Shown piece after piece: positions 44,638 to 53,721 of a stretch of 64,000 bases of DNA; within the stretch, counting starts at the first letter, position 1; each line of letters opens with the position of its first letter. Source of the stretch: CADCTM01 sp049671305. GTDB taxonomy: Bacteria; Cyanobacteriota; Cyanobacteriia; Cyanobacteriales; Coleofasciculaceae. The stretch is from positions 1 to 64,000 of the forward strand of contig JBATUR010000022.1 of NCBI GenBank assembly GCA_049671305.1, read 5' to 3'. The translations under genes were made by a program, and so were the position numbers. Below the pieces are notes generated by a model that ran no database searches, was not told the origin of the DNA, and was given only the letters and a program-made list of their open reading frames with translations.

Positions 44638-46974
44638 TTATTCAACTCGTTGTAAAGATGTTCGTTTTGGGTCAAGAATTTTTTGACCCAAACCGGCAAA
44701 CTTAACAGCAATACTTGTTTTCTTTCCTGAACCAAAAACATGAGTAACTTCTCCAGTACCAAATGACTCATGAATTAATAACTCTCCAACTTGCCAATCT
44801 TGCGATGAGCTGGTAGCATTCTTAGCTGGTTGCTTAGTTTCTGTTGTTGTTTTTTGCCAGTTTTGTTTAACTTGTACCAAAGTACTACTAACAAGTTCCT
44901 TCGGTAATTCTCCAAGAAACTGTGAACCAACAGCAGGTTCTCGGTTACCATAAAGACGACGTTCACGAGCATGAGAAAGATATAATTGTTCCTGAGCACG
45001 AGTTATTCCGACATAACACAAACGACGTTCTTCTTCTAAAGCAGTCGGGTCATCCATTGAGCGGAAATTAGGAAATAATCCTTGTTCTAATCCTACTAAA
45101 AAGACGACAGGAAACTCTAATCCTTTTGCCGAATGAAGCGTCATTAAAGAAACAGCTTTTTGTCCATCTTTTAAGTCATCCAAATCAGACGCAAGGGAAG
45201 CATTTGCCAAAAAACCACCTAATGTTGTGTCTTCATTTTCTTCTTGAAACTGAAGCACCGCATTATAAAGTTCCGAAATGTTTTGTAGTCGATTATCTGC
45301 TTCCTCAGTGCCTTGCTTTTGCAAATCTTCCACATAACCCGACTCTTCTACTATTCCTTGAACAATTTCTGCACCGGAAAGTTCTTCAACTTTTCCTTGC
45401 CATTTTTCAATTAATTCAGCAAAACTATTTACCCCTTTTGCCGAACGTCCAGCTAAAGTACTGACAGAAGTTTTATCACTAATAATTTCCCATAAAGGTA
45501 CAGCTAATTGTTGTGCTGCATTCACTAAAGAATCTACCGTTGCTTGACCAATACCTCGACGTGGAGTGTTGATAATTCGTAGAATACTGACGGTATCATT
45601 AGGATTTGCGATCGCTCTTAAATAAGCTAAGGAATCCTTAATTTCTTTACGGTCATAAAACTTCAAACCACCGACAATAATATAAGGAACCTTACCTCTT
45701 AAAGCATCTTCAAACGGACGGGATTGAGCATTAGTGCGGTAAAGAATTGCAAAACTTCCCCAGTCTAACTCTGGGTTTTTTTGTTCCATATTGCGGAGTT
45801 GATTGATGACAAATTGTGCTTCGGCAACTTCGTCATCTGCTTTATGTACATATATTTTTTCCCCAATTCCGCGTGTTGCTTTTAATACCTTATCAATACG
45901 TTGCGTGTTCTTTTCAATCAGATGATTGGCAGTTTGCAGAATGTTCTCAGTAGAACGATAATTTTCCTCTAATTTCACCATTGAGCGAGTATCTTCATCG
46001 GGCAAACCGTCGCCAAAATCTTCTTGAAATTCTAATAAAATCGTGAAGTCAGCACATCTAAATGAATAAATTGATTGGTCAGCATCTCCGACTACAAAAA
46101 TGGAACGATTTTGCCAATTCCACGCGCTTTTTTGGGTTTCGCCATTCGTTACTAACAAACGGATCAAATCATACTGAGTGCGGTTAGTATCTTGATATTC
46201 ATCAACCAAAATATGTTGAAATTGTCGATACCAGTAGCCTAAAACAGACTCGTTTTGTTGAAAGAGTCGCACTGGTACTAAAATTAAATCGTCAAAGTCT
46301 AAAGCATTATTGGAAGCCAGTTGGTCTTGATAATGGCTATATATTTCAGCAAGAACTCGACCTTTGTAATCTGGTTGATTATCGTGAATATCTTTGGGAC
46401 TTAAACCTTGATTTTTGGCATTACTAATGGCATAACGCATCGTGCGGGGGTTAAACTTTTTGTCATCCAAATTTAACTGTTTGGCGACAATATTTTTAAC
46501 TAAACTTTGGGCATCAGATTCATCAAATATAGAAAAATTACGCTTCCATTGATGTCCTTTTTCGTCTTGATATTTATTGACATCAAAGCGGAGAATACGA
46601 CCTAATAAACTATGGAAAGTACCAATCCATAAATGTTTGATAATTGTTTTATAAATATGCGATCGCAATTTTGTCTGTTCTTGTGGTGGCAATAACTCTA
46701 AGCGCTGTCCGTGCCTTTGTTGTGCCAACTGTTCAGCAAACAATTTCTCAATCCGCTCTTTCATCTCCCGTGCGGCTTTGTTGGTAAACGTCACCGCTAA
46801 AATGTTTTCAGGAGCGACTTTATGCTTGAGAATTAAATTGGCAATGCGATAGGTTAATGCCCTAGTTTTACCGCTTCCTGCGCCAGCAACAACGAGTAAG
46901 GGACCACAGTAATGTTCGACGGCGCGGCGTTGGGAAGGGTTAAGTTGTGCAAGGAAGTCAGTAGTTTGAGTCAT
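44638..46974 (-). CDS. pcrA: PcrA/UvrD-type DNA helicase
   Basis: The start is placed at ATG 46974 (MTQTTDFLAQLNPSQRRAVE), giving 778 residues; an upstream in-frame ATG adds 17 unlikely residues. Superfamily 1 motifs are present in order: Q-motif LNPSQRRAVEH, motif I VVAGAGSGKTRALTYRI, motif Ia AVTFTNKAAREMKERI, motif II ILVDEYQDTN, motif III VVGDADQSIYSFR, motif IV YRST, motif V MTLHSAKGLEF and motif VI LCYVGITRA. The C-terminal region (GELLIHESFGTGEVTHVFGS) is the PcrA/UvrD tail. It unwinds DNA in repair and replication restart. Confidence 0.94.
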   Translation of the reverse strand: MTQTTDFLAQLNPSQRRAVEHYCGPLLVVAGAGSGKTRALTYRIANLILKHKVAPENILAVTFTNKAAREMKERIEKLFAEQLAQQRHGQRLELLPPQEQTKLRSHIYKTIIKHLWIGTFHSLLGRILRFDVNKYQDEKGHQWKRNFSIFDESDAQSLVKNIVAKQLNLDDKKFNPRTMRYAISNAKNQGLSPKDIHDNQPDYKGRVLAEIYSHYQDQLASNNALDFDDLILVPVRLFQQNESVLGYWYRQFQHILVDEYQDTNRTQYDLIRLLVTNGETQKSAWNWQNRSIFVVGDADQSIYSFRCADFTILLEFQEDFGDGLPDEDTRSMVKLEENYRSTENILQTANHLIEKNTQRIDKVLKATRGIGEKIYVHKADDEVAEAQFVINQLRNMEQKNPELDWGSFAILYRTNAQSRPFEDALRGKVPYIIVGGLKFYDRKEIKDSLAYLRAIANPNDTVSILRIINTPRRGIGQATVDSLVNAAQQLAVPLWEIISDKTSVSTLAGRSAKGVNSFAELIEKWQGKVEELSGAEIVQGIVEESGYVEDLQKQGTEEADNRLQNISELYNAVLQFQEENEDTTLGGFLANASLASDLDDLKDGQKAVSLMTLHSAKGLEFPVVFLVGLEQGLFPNFRSMDDPTALEEERRLCYVGITRAQEQLYLSHARERRLYGNREPAVGSQFLGELPKELVSSTLVQVKQNWQKTTTETKQPAKNATSSSQDWQVGELLIHESFGTGEVTHVFGSGKKTSIAVKFAGLGQKILDPKRTSLQRVE

Positions 46975-47225
46975 GGCGGCGCGAGGCGACAGGGGAAGGA
47001 CAACAAGAGGATCTATTCTAGTCAACCCTATCGTATCTTCTCACAGTACTGTAGGAGTCAGGGCGATCCTAAGAGCAGTGCTCCTTGAAGAAAGCCGACG
47101 CTTTAGGCTTAAGGGGAAAAGTCGAACATCCTGCTTCATCCGCCGCTAGTGATTTCTCGAAAACCAACAACTTCCACAGGGTCGCGTGCATTAGCGTTGT
47201 TGTGCTACGATCGCCTCCAACGACT

Positions 47226-48212
47226 TCAATACTTGTCAAATAAGAATGATTCACCTTGAAGATATAAAGGAATATGCTTTTTCGTGATATCTTTCACAGT
47301 GTCTGAAACCCACTCCTGTTCTTGTGGATTACTCACATGTAACGACAATACATCTATCACTGCCATGATAAAGAAGCCTTCTATAATTTGGATGTAGTTT
47401 TCAGGAAGCTTTTGGCTCGTCTGATAGCCCTCAAAAAAAGAAGACCTTACAGCAGAAGGTAAGTATTGAAGCGTACTAGCAACATCATATAGATAGTACC
47501 CAAAGCCGCAACGAGCGAAATCAATCGGTCGAAGCTCATCGCCGTGTAATAGGTAGTTACCGTCATGAAGATCGGCGTGAATCAGTCCCCAAGCTTCTTG
47601 ATTTTGCTCCAGGGTCTCCATCATTTCCTGAATTTGACGGACTGCTGATTCAAGAACGTTGTAATTTTCGGTTGAAATTAGCCCTTGTAATATGGCTGGA
47701 TAAAGTTCTGCGAGTGCTGCTTTGAAACGATTCCGATCGTAGGCTGGACGGATGAAATTTTGCGGAATTTGCCATTGCTGACTATGTTGGTGCAATTGAG
47801 CCATCAATACGCCGAGTTGATAAGCCTGCTGTAGAGTTCGCTCAGACTGAAGAATTTCACCATCAATCCAGTGCAGCAGTGAGCAGTAAAAGGTTTCTGT
47901 GTTTTCATCTCCTACTTGAGTGATCCACCTGTTTTGTAGATTTGCGATCGGTTTTTGCACTACCAGCTTCGTGTCGTGGTTCAAGGCAGTAAGCCATAGA
48001 AGTTCTGACTCAATCACCTCTGGCTTCTGCCAAACATCATCATGGGAACTAGAGATTGCTTGGTGAATCCGAAGCAGAAATTTTTCTTCTTGTGTTTCTA
48101 TGCAAAAGGTTACGCTTCCACTATGACCCAAGAAGCAGCATTGTCCTTGAGCCAGACCATACTGGTCAAGGGCAAATTTCGCAATGTCATTGTAAACGCC
48201 AGCTTGAGTCAT
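47226..48212 (-). CDS. APH-family phosphotransferase (choline/homoserine kinase-like)
   Basis: The 328-residue protein has the aminoglycoside-phosphotransferase fold: FLLRIHQ for the ATP-binding lysine or arginine region, catalytic AWGLIHADLHDGNYLLHG (HxDxxxxN) and PIDFARCGFGYYLYDVA for metal binding. Members phosphorylate small molecules such as choline, homoserine, fructosamines or antibiotics. Substrate cannot be assigned. The stop overlaps the beginning of a small reverse frame judged spurious. There is no operon partner. Confidence 0.85.
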   Translation of the reverse strand: MTQAGVYNDIAKFALDQYGLAQGQCCFLGHSGSVTFCIETQEEKFLLRIHQAISSSHDDVWQKPEVIESELLWLTALNHDTKLVVQKPIANLQNRWITQVGDENTETFYCSLLHWIDGEILQSERTLQQAYQLGVLMAQLHQHSQQWQIPQNFIRPAYDRNRFKAALAELYPAILQGLISTENYNVLESAVRQIQEMMETLEQNQEAWGLIHADLHDGNYLLHGDELRPIDFARCGFGYYLYDVASTLQYLPSAVRSSFFEGYQTSQKLPENYIQIIEGFFIMAVIDVLSLHVSNPQEQEWVSDTVKDITKKHIPLYLQGESFLFDKY

Positions 48213-48581
48213 TTCCTAAACCGTTTGGCACATCTTCTCTAACCTTAACTCTCGCCGATAAATTTGTAGCTGCGTCCTCACCGATAACTTAAGCAGCACA
48301 ACTCTTCACTCTTCATTAGACTGAAAGTCTCTCTCTAATATCCCATATTGAGTATTTGAATAGAAATAAGCCAGCATAAAATCTCATTGGCATTTAGTGC
48401 CGCTAAAGTTCTCTATAAAATCCCAAATTTTGAATTAAACATGACTACACCCTCCCGACTGAGCAACTAAATATTTCAAGGTACTTTCATGCAAAATTTG
48501 ATGCAAGCGATCGCCCAACAACACCAGCAAAGCCAGCATCTTTCGCTACACTAAACTCACAGTCAGTATCCTCAAACTGCC
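48213..48581. other. Intergenic region before first Uma2 gene
   Basis: This 369-base spacer includes a 21-codon ATG frame (48489-48554, MQNLMQAIAQQHQQSQHLSL plus H) that ends just upstream of the Uma2 gene. It may be a leader peptide or chance. The last 40 bases resemble those before the second Uma2 gene (shared ACTAAACTCACAGT). Confidence 0.4.
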
Positions 48582-49304
48582 ATGACCCTCGCCCAAGACC
48601 TAGAAATCTCAAAAGACATCCCAAAAGATGTTATCTTTCCCCCTAGCGACTTATACAGCGACGAACCACCCTTGGAATCAGACTTACATCGGCTACAAAT
48701 CACACTACTCATTCAATGCCTAGAATGGTTGTGGAGTGGGCGTGATGACTTCTATGCTTCCGGCAACCTGACCATCTATTACAGTCCCCGTCAGCTCAAA
48801 TCAGAAGACTTCCGAGGACCTGACTTTTTTGTAGTACTCGGAACTGAACGCAAACCTCGTAAAAGTTGGGTAGTTTGGCACGAAGACGGCAAATATCCCA
48901 ACGTTATTGTCGAAATTCTCTCCTCTTCAACAGCCGCCACTGATCGAGAATTGAAAAAGCAAATCTATCAAGATACCTTTCGTACACCCAACTATTTTTG
49001 GTTTGATCCAGATAGCTTAGAATTTGCAGGATTTCATTTCATAGAAGGTGCATATCAACCTCTAGAACCCAATGAGCAAGGGTGGTTGTGGAGTCAGCAA
49101 TTACAATTATATTTAGGAATTTATCAAAGTCAATTACGCTTTTTCACAGCAGAAGAAGATCTAGTTCCTACACCAGAAGAAGTAGCTCTACAAGAAACTC
49201 AAAAAGCCCAAGAAGCAACTCAACGAGCCCAACAGGAAGCTCAACGAGCCGAGCGCTTGGCGGCAAAATTGCGAGAATTAAATATCGATCCAGATAGCAT
49301 TTAG
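48582..49304 (+). CDS. Uma2 family (DUF820) PD-(D/E)XK nuclease-like protein, copy 1
   Basis: The 240-residue protein has the Uma2 core: DFRGPDFFVVLGTERK with an acidic residue, WHEDGKYPNVIVEILSSSTA (the E/K active-site segment) and KQIYQDTFRTPNYFWFDPDS. The fold is PD-(D/E)XK-like. The family is hugely expanded in cyanobacteria and its role is unknown. The C-terminus is an Ala/Gln/Arg coiled-coil (EVALQETQKAQEATQRAQQE) ending RLAAKLRELNIDPDSI. It is paralogous to the gene at 50198. Its last four bases overlap the end of the convergent 81-residue gene. Confidence 0.88.
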   Translation: MTLAQDLEISKDIPKDVIFPPSDLYSDEPPLESDLHRLQITLLIQCLEWLWSGRDDFYASGNLTIYYSPRQLKSEDFRGPDFFVVLGTERKPRKSWVVWHEDGKYPNVIVEILSSSTAATDRELKKQIYQDTFRTPNYFWFDPDSLEFAGFHFIEGAYQPLEPNEQGWLWSQQLQLYLGIYQSQLRFFTAEEDLVPTPEEVALQETQKAQEATQRAQQEAQRAERLAAKLRELNIDPDSI

Positions 49305-49546
49305 TGCCGGATATATCGAATCAACATACTCATCACCTCCCCTGGTTTCTCAGTTGGCATCAAAGGGCTCCACTGCGTCGTTTCAGCATAACCACGCACC
49401 TGCAAATTCTGAATTGTGCTTCTAACCCCTTTGGGAGAACCTATCAACAGATGCTTCAGTTGTTCTCGGTTAGGTGGCATTTCAGCCGCATTCTGGGGCG
49501 AGACAGGAGGACGCACGTTGTCATCATCAGATACAAATTGACTCAT
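49301..49546 (-). CDS. Hypothetical protein, 81 aa
   Basis: The reverse-strand frame encodes 81 residues beginning MSQFVSDDDNVRPPVSPQNA. A polar first 25 residues are followed by QLKHLLIGSPKGVRSTIQNL and HVRGYAETTQWSPLMPTEKP-like text (here QVRGYAETTQW), which looks conserved and globular. I believe similar small proteins occur in other cyanobacteria, but I cannot name a family. It converges on the first Uma2 gene, overlapping by four bases at the stops. Confidence 0.6.
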   Translation of the reverse strand: MSQFVSDDDNVRPPVSPQNAAEMPPNREQLKHLLIGSPKGVRSTIQNLQVRGYAETTQWSPLMPTEKPGEVMSMLIRYIRH

Positions 49547-49701
49547 GGCAATATAAAGCCTCTATTAATTCAGGATCAAGGCATTGACTGCAACTTCCAA
49601 ACAAAAGGAAATTTCAGCCTTGCCTATTGCTGTAATTTAAAAGCTTCTTGCTAAAAGAGGCAATAGTTTTGGTCGTTATTAATGACTATCTAAAATGAGT
49701 A

Positions 49702-50046
49702 TCACTCATCTCGTCGGTGTGGCGCAATCTGTTTAACCTTTGCCAAAAGCTCTTCCACAGAGGTGTTAATCGTTTCTAAACCAACATCCAGCGTATTGAG
49801 CAAATCAGCAACTCGGATTAATTCAAGTACCACTTCTGGACGCCTCTCGAAGTTTGCCCCCCAATTTCGGTTAATTGTGACAAACTTATAGGTTCCAAAC
49901 GTCGCTTTCTCCAATGCTCGAATGCATTCTGCTCGATAGCCACGCTCACCCGGTTGGATGTGTTTTACCCAACGCTGACAATATTCCATTGGCTCCATCA
50001 AAGGCAATCCACAGGCTAAGTCAATTACCTTCCTTCTGTAGCGCAT
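49702..50046 (-). CDS. Hypothetical protein, 114 aa
   Basis: The 114-residue product begins MRYRRKVIDLACGLPLMEPM. It contains CQRWVKHIQPGERGYRAECI, a basic ATFGTYKFVTINRNWG core and a helical C-terminus (LLNTLDVGLETINTSVEELL). I do not recognise the family. The start codon lies inside a 43-base inverted repeat shared with the divergent second Uma2 region, which might act as operator. It is placed between two paralogous Uma2 genes. Confidence 0.6.
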   Translation of the reverse strand: MRYRRKVIDLACGLPLMEPMEYCQRWVKHIQPGERGYRAECIRALEKATFGTYKFVTINRNWGANFERRPEVVLELIRVADLLNTLDVGLETINTSVEELLAKVKQIAPHRRDE

Positions 50047-50080
50047 AAACTTAAGTCGTTTTAAATGACTTTTGCGCTAC
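50038..50080. repeat. Inverted repeat over the start of the 114-aa gene
   Basis: GTAGCGCA (50038-50045) pairs with TGCGCTAC (50073-50080), with an inner AAGTC (50053-50057)/GACTT (50067-50071). The left arm includes the reverse-strand ATG at 50044-50046. It could be a dyad operator or an mRNA hairpin. Confidence 0.6.
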
Positions 50081-50197
50081 AATATCAGAAAGGCTAAGTC
50101 AGTGGCAATTGTATATCACAGGGCGGTTTCAGAGAAGACAATCGCTCTTCTTTGCACATTGGCTAAACTAAACTCACAGTTACTTGCACCAAAAGTC

Positions 50198-50983
50198 ATG
50201 TCCCTCGCCCAAGACTTAGAAGCCACAAAAGACATCCCCGAAGATGTTATCTTTCCCCCTGAAGATTTATATAGTGACGAGCCACCCTTGGAAACTTATC
50301 TACACCTACAGCAAATGCTGCTGCTAATCAAATGCCTTGATTGGTGGTGGCGCGACCGCAACGACTTCTTTTGCACAGGTAATCTTACAATCTACTACAG
50401 CCCTCATCAGCGTAAATCTGAAGACTTCCGAGGACCAGACTTTTTTGTAGTACTCGCAACTGAACGCAAACCGCGTAAAAGTTGGGTAGTTTGGCACGAA
50501 GATGGCAAGTATCCTAATATTATTGTCGAAATTCTTTCCTCCACAACAGCCGCCACCGATAAAGACTTAAAAAAACAAATCTATCAAGATACTTTCCGCA
50601 CACCCGACTACTTTTGGTTTGATCCAGATAACTTAGAATTTGCAGGATTCCATTTAATAGATGGTGAATACCAACCCCTAGAACCTAATCCTCAAGGATT
50701 ATTGTGGAGCCAGCAATTACAATTATATTTGGGAATTCATCAAAAACAATTGCGCTTTTTTACAGCAGAAAACGAGCTAGTTCCTACACCGGAAGAAGTA
50801 GCCATACAAGCAACTCAAAAAGCCGAACAAGCAACTCAAAAAGCCGAACAAGCAACTCAAAAAGCTGACCAAGCAACCCAAAAAGCTGACCAAGCAACTC
50901 AAAAAGCTGACCAAGCAACCCAAAAAGCCGATCGCTTGGCGGCAAAATTGCGAGAATTAAATATTGACCCAGATACTATTTAG
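50198..50983 (+). CDS. Uma2 family (DUF820) protein, copy 2, with heptad tail
   Basis: From ATG 50198 (MSLAQDLEATKDIPEDVIFP) the product has 261 residues; upstream in-frame codons are not used. It is closely related to the 48582 gene over its whole length: DFRGPDFFVVLATERKPRKS, WHEDGKYPNIIVEILSSTTA and QIYQDTFRTPDYFWFDPDN. The tail contains six near-identical seven-residue units (QATQKAE/D), a coiled coil in register with heptads, then RLAAKLRELNIDPDTI. The unit number is likely to vary between strains. Function of Uma2 is unknown. It is not associated here with a recognisable restriction or transposition system. Confidence 0.88.
   Translation: MSLAQDLEATKDIPEDVIFPPEDLYSDEPPLETYLHLQQMLLLIKCLDWWWRDRNDFFCTGNLTIYYSPHQRKSEDFRGPDFFVVLATERKPRKSWVVWHEDGKYPNIIVEILSSTTAATDKDLKKQIYQDTFRTPDYFWFDPDNLEFAGFHLIDGEYQPLEPNPQGLLWSQQLQLYLGIHQKQLRFFTAENELVPTPEEVAIQATQKAEQATQKAEQATQKADQATQKADQATQKADQATQKADRLAAKLRELNIDPDTI
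50807..50932 (+). repeat. 21-bp tandem repeat, six units, in the Uma2 tail
   Basis: Six consecutive units of CAAGCAACTCAAAAAGCCGA plus one base (variants C/T and GCCGAA/GCTGAC) run in frame from 50807 to 50932. Units differ by only one to four bases, which suggests recent expansion. Confidence 0.92.
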
Positions 50984-51063
50984 TTTCCAAAACTGTAACC
51001 CATCCTACAGCCCATAGCCAGAGTGCGAGATTAGGGATATCTTAAATCAACACTTTGTAAAAT

Positions 51064-51822
51064 ATGAATCGCTCCCTCTTATACTATTCTTCCTTAACTA
51101 CCTGGGATCATGTAAAAACTTTGGCTTTAATCTTAGGCTTGATTGGCTTGACTTCCTGCCAGTCTATTCCTACTAATGCACAAATTAGCAATCTCCCGGC
51201 TTCCCGAACTCTCACCGTTTCCGGCAAAGGTACAATTAATATTCCCACAACCATGACGGCTGTACGTTTGGGGGTAGAAAGTCAAGGAAAAACCGCACAA
51301 ATAGTGCAGCAACAGGTAGCAAAACGCTCTCAAACAGTGCTAGAACTACTGAAAGCCCGCAAAGTTGAAAAACTGGAAACAACAGGCATCAACCTCAATC
51401 CAAACTATAGTTACAAAGACGGCAAACAAACCATCAACGGTTATTCTGGCAGCAACATCGTCAGTTTTCGGATTAATACTGAAAAATCTGGCACACTATT
51501 AGATGATGCCATTAAAGCTGGAGCAACGCGCATTGATGGTATTAGCTTTATTGCCTCCGATGAAGCGATCGCACAAGCACAACAACAAGCGATTCAAAAA
51601 GCCTCTGACGATGCCAAAAAGCAAGCAAGCAGCGCACTTACTGCTCTCAATCTTAAGCAACAAGAAGTAGTTGGTGTTCAGATTAATAATGCTACTCCGC
51701 CTGTGCCTTTTACCTACTCTAATCCTGCGGCTTTAAACCAATTAGCAGAGAGTGCTAAAACTCCGGTTGTTGGAGGTGAGCAAAAAGTGCAACAAACGGT
51801 TACTTTGCAAATTCGGTATTAA
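51064..51822 (+). CDS. SIMPL domain (DUF541) lipoprotein
   Basis: The 252-residue protein begins with a hydrophobic export segment ending in a lipobox-like LTSC, so it is probably lipid-anchored in the periplasm. The mature part has the SIMPL/DUF541 pattern: LTVSGKGTINIPTTMTAVRL, VELEKLETTGINLNPNYSYK-like text and the helix AQQQAIQKASDDAKKQASSA, then QKVQQTVTLQIRY at the end. Related periplasmic proteins form oligomers and include OMP26/BP26; their function is unclear. It converges on ykvA with 25 bases between stops. Confidence 0.85.
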   Translation: MNRSLLYYSSLTTWDHVKTLALILGLIGLTSCQSIPTNAQISNLPASRTLTVSGKGTINIPTTMTAVRLGVESQGKTAQIVQQQVAKRSQTVLELLKARKVEKLETTGINLNPNYSYKDGKQTINGYSGSNIVSFRINTEKSGTLLDDAIKAGATRIDGISFIASDEAIAQAQQQAIQKASDDAKKQASSALTALNLKQQEVVGVQINNATPPVPFTYSNPAALNQLAESAKTPVVGGEQKVQQTVTLQIRY

Positions 51823-51847
51823 TTAATCGTTCTAGATAATTGAGTCT

Positions 51848-52249
51848 TCAACCCTTCAAAAAACCCGCCACCCAAACCACAGCCAAAACCCCCAACAACA
51901 ACCAAATTCCTACTATTACAATAGCGGCTATCTTACTGGTTGGCTTACCATGACTAATAGCCGCTTCCGCTTTTTCACGACACTCTGCCAAAACATCCGG
52001 GGGAATCATTTTAATCACCAAAATAATTCCCAACGGTACTAAAATTAAATCATCCAAATAACCTAAAATCGGAATTACATCCGGAATCAAATCAATCGGA
52101 CTAAAAGCATACGCCACAACAATGCCTGCAAAAACCCGTGCATACCAAGGTACTCTGGGGTCTTTACAGGCGATATAAATAGTGTAGGTTTCTTGTTTTA
52201 GTTCCCTAACTTTTTGCTGCCATGCTATTTTCGGATTCATGACATCCAA
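51848..52249 (-). CDS. YkvA family (DUF1232) membrane protein
   Basis: The 133-residue protein has the DUF1232 signature YARVFAGIVVAYAFSPIDLI, PDVIPILGYLDDLILVPLGI, with two membrane helices in that segment and a further one at the C-terminus (IAAIVIVGIWLLLGVLAVVW). The family is widespread and without known function. It starts only four bases after the metK stop in the same direction and is therefore probably co-transcribed with it. Confidence 0.88.
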   Translation of the reverse strand: MDVMNPKIAWQQKVRELKQETYTIYIACKDPRVPWYARVFAGIVVAYAFSPIDLIPDVIPILGYLDDLILVPLGIILVIKMIPPDVLAECREKAEAAISHGKPTSKIAAIVIVGIWLLLGVLAVVWVAGFLKG

Positions 52250-52253
52250 AAGC

Positions 52254-53516
52254 CTATTTTACTGAGGCGGGAAGCTTTTGAGTAAGTGCTTCTCTCAACA
52301 CATCTGCCTTATCAGTTTGTTCCCAAGGTAACTCTAAATCAGAGCGACCAAAGTGACCATAGGCGGCAACATCTTGATAAAAACGACCACCGCGTAATTT
52401 TGGCAACTGACGCAAGTTAAAGGTCTGAATAATTCCCGCCGGGCGCAGTTCAAAATGCTGCTTAACCAACTCTAGCAAGCGGTCTTCTTCAATCTTTCCC
52501 GTGCCGAAGGTTTCAATCATCATACTCACAGGACGCGCTACCCCGATCGCATAACTTAGCTGAACTTCACATTTTTCTGCCAAACCTGCGGCAACAATAT
52601 TTTTCGCCACATAACGCGCTGCATAAGCTGCCGATCGGTCTACTTTTGTGGGATCTTTTCCTGAAAAAGCACCGCCACCGTGCCGAGAATAACCGCCGTA
52701 AGTATCAACAATAATCTTACGTCCAGTCAGCCCTGAATCGCCTTGAGGACCACCAATTACAAATTTACCTGTTGGATTGACCAAAAAACGAGTCTTGGCG
52801 TCTGGCTTAATTTCTGTTTCCGAGAAAACGGGTTCAACAACTGCAGTCCACAAATCTTCTTTAATTCTTGCCTGAATTGCTGCCTCATCAGTGATGCCAT
52901 CAATTGACGCCGTGTGTTGGGTAGAAACCAGAATTGTATCAATGCCTACCGGGCGTCCATCTTCGTATGCCACCGTAACTTGAGTTTTACCATCGGGTCC
53001 CAAATACGGCAATTGTCCAGCTTTTCGCACTGCTGCCAGACGCCGGGAAACGCGATGTGCCAAACTAATCGGCAAAGGCATTAATTCAGGAGTTTCGTTG
53101 CAGGCAAAGCCAAACATCAAACCTTGATCACCGGCACCAATGGCATCTAGCTGATCTTCGCTCATTTCTTCGCGACTTTCTTGCGCCGTGGTTACTCCTT
53201 GGGCAATGTCAGGAGATTGTTCATCCAACGCCACTAACACAGAACAACTGTTGGCAGAGAAACCATTATCGGCATTGTTATAGCCAATTTCAGCAATCTT
53301 TTTGCGGACTAAATTAACGTAATTAACTTGGGCACTAGAGGTAATTTCTCCAGTAATTAACACCAAGCCAGTATTAACAACCACTTCGGCAGCAACACGA
53401 CTACGTTCGTCTTGGCTTAGTAGAGCATCCAAAATTGTATCAGAAATCTGATCGCAAATTTTGTCTGGATGACCTTCGGTAACTGATTCGGAAGTAAATA
53501 GGTAGCGACGAGTCAA
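52254..53516 (-). CDS. metK: S-adenosylmethionine synthase
   Basis: The start is taken as TTG 53516 (MTRRYLFTSESVTEGHPDKI), because a strong AAGGAG (53526-53531) lies nine bases upstream and this matches family N-termini; a far upstream ATG adds 24 unlikely residues. The 420-residue enzyme has GHPDKICDQISD, GAGDQGLMFGFACNE, the metal/ATP loops LGPDGKTQVTV and GGPQGDSGLTGRKIIVDTYG, and GGGAFSGKDPTKVDRSAAYA. It makes the methyl donor SAM. Direct repeats GCAATCATA (53585 and 53607), two helical turns apart, lie upstream. Confidence 0.96.
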   Translation of the reverse strand: MTRRYLFTSESVTEGHPDKICDQISDTILDALLSQDERSRVAAEVVVNTGLVLITGEITSSAQVNYVNLVRKKIAEIGYNNADNGFSANSCSVLVALDEQSPDIAQGVTTAQESREEMSEDQLDAIGAGDQGLMFGFACNETPELMPLPISLAHRVSRRLAAVRKAGQLPYLGPDGKTQVTVAYEDGRPVGIDTILVSTQHTASIDGITDEAAIQARIKEDLWTAVVEPVFSETEIKPDAKTRFLVNPTGKFVIGGPQGDSGLTGRKIIVDTYGGYSRHGGGAFSGKDPTKVDRSAAYAARYVAKNIVAAGLAEKCEVQLSYAIGVARPVSMMIETFGTGKIEEDRLLELVKQHFELRPAGIIQTFNLRQLPKLRGGRFYQDVAAYGHFGRSDLELPWEQTDKADVLREALTQKLPASVK

Positions 53517-53525
53517 CGATGAATT

Positions 53526-53531
53526 CTCCTT
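53526..53531 (-). promoter_or_regulatory. Shine-Dalgarno site deciding the metK start
   Basis: On the reverse strand AAGGAG is nine bases before TTG 53516. No comparable site precedes the longer ATG start at 53588, so the TTG is preferred. Confidence 0.75.
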
Positions 53532-53721
53532 GGACGGTGGCAAGATTGATAGGGAACCTGGTCTAATTGCAGACACTATGACCCGCAATCATACCAACAC
53601 TAGTTTGCAATCATAACAGGATTTAAGCTTTTCAACCGAATTGTCAGGTTTCTTTTCTAACGTTACCCTAGCGGGAATAGTGTTTTTATATCTCTAGATA
53701 GATTATTACGCCGCGCTATCT

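Noticed and set aside
47069..47254. 61-codon reverse frame (MNHSYLTSIEVVGGDRSTTT)
   Set aside because: Overlaps the end of the APH gene and reads like non-coding spacer; no family or ribosome site.
49304..49654. 116-codon plus-strand frame after the first Uma2 gene
   Set aside because: Antisense to the 81-residue reverse gene, with no ribosome site or recognisable sequence.
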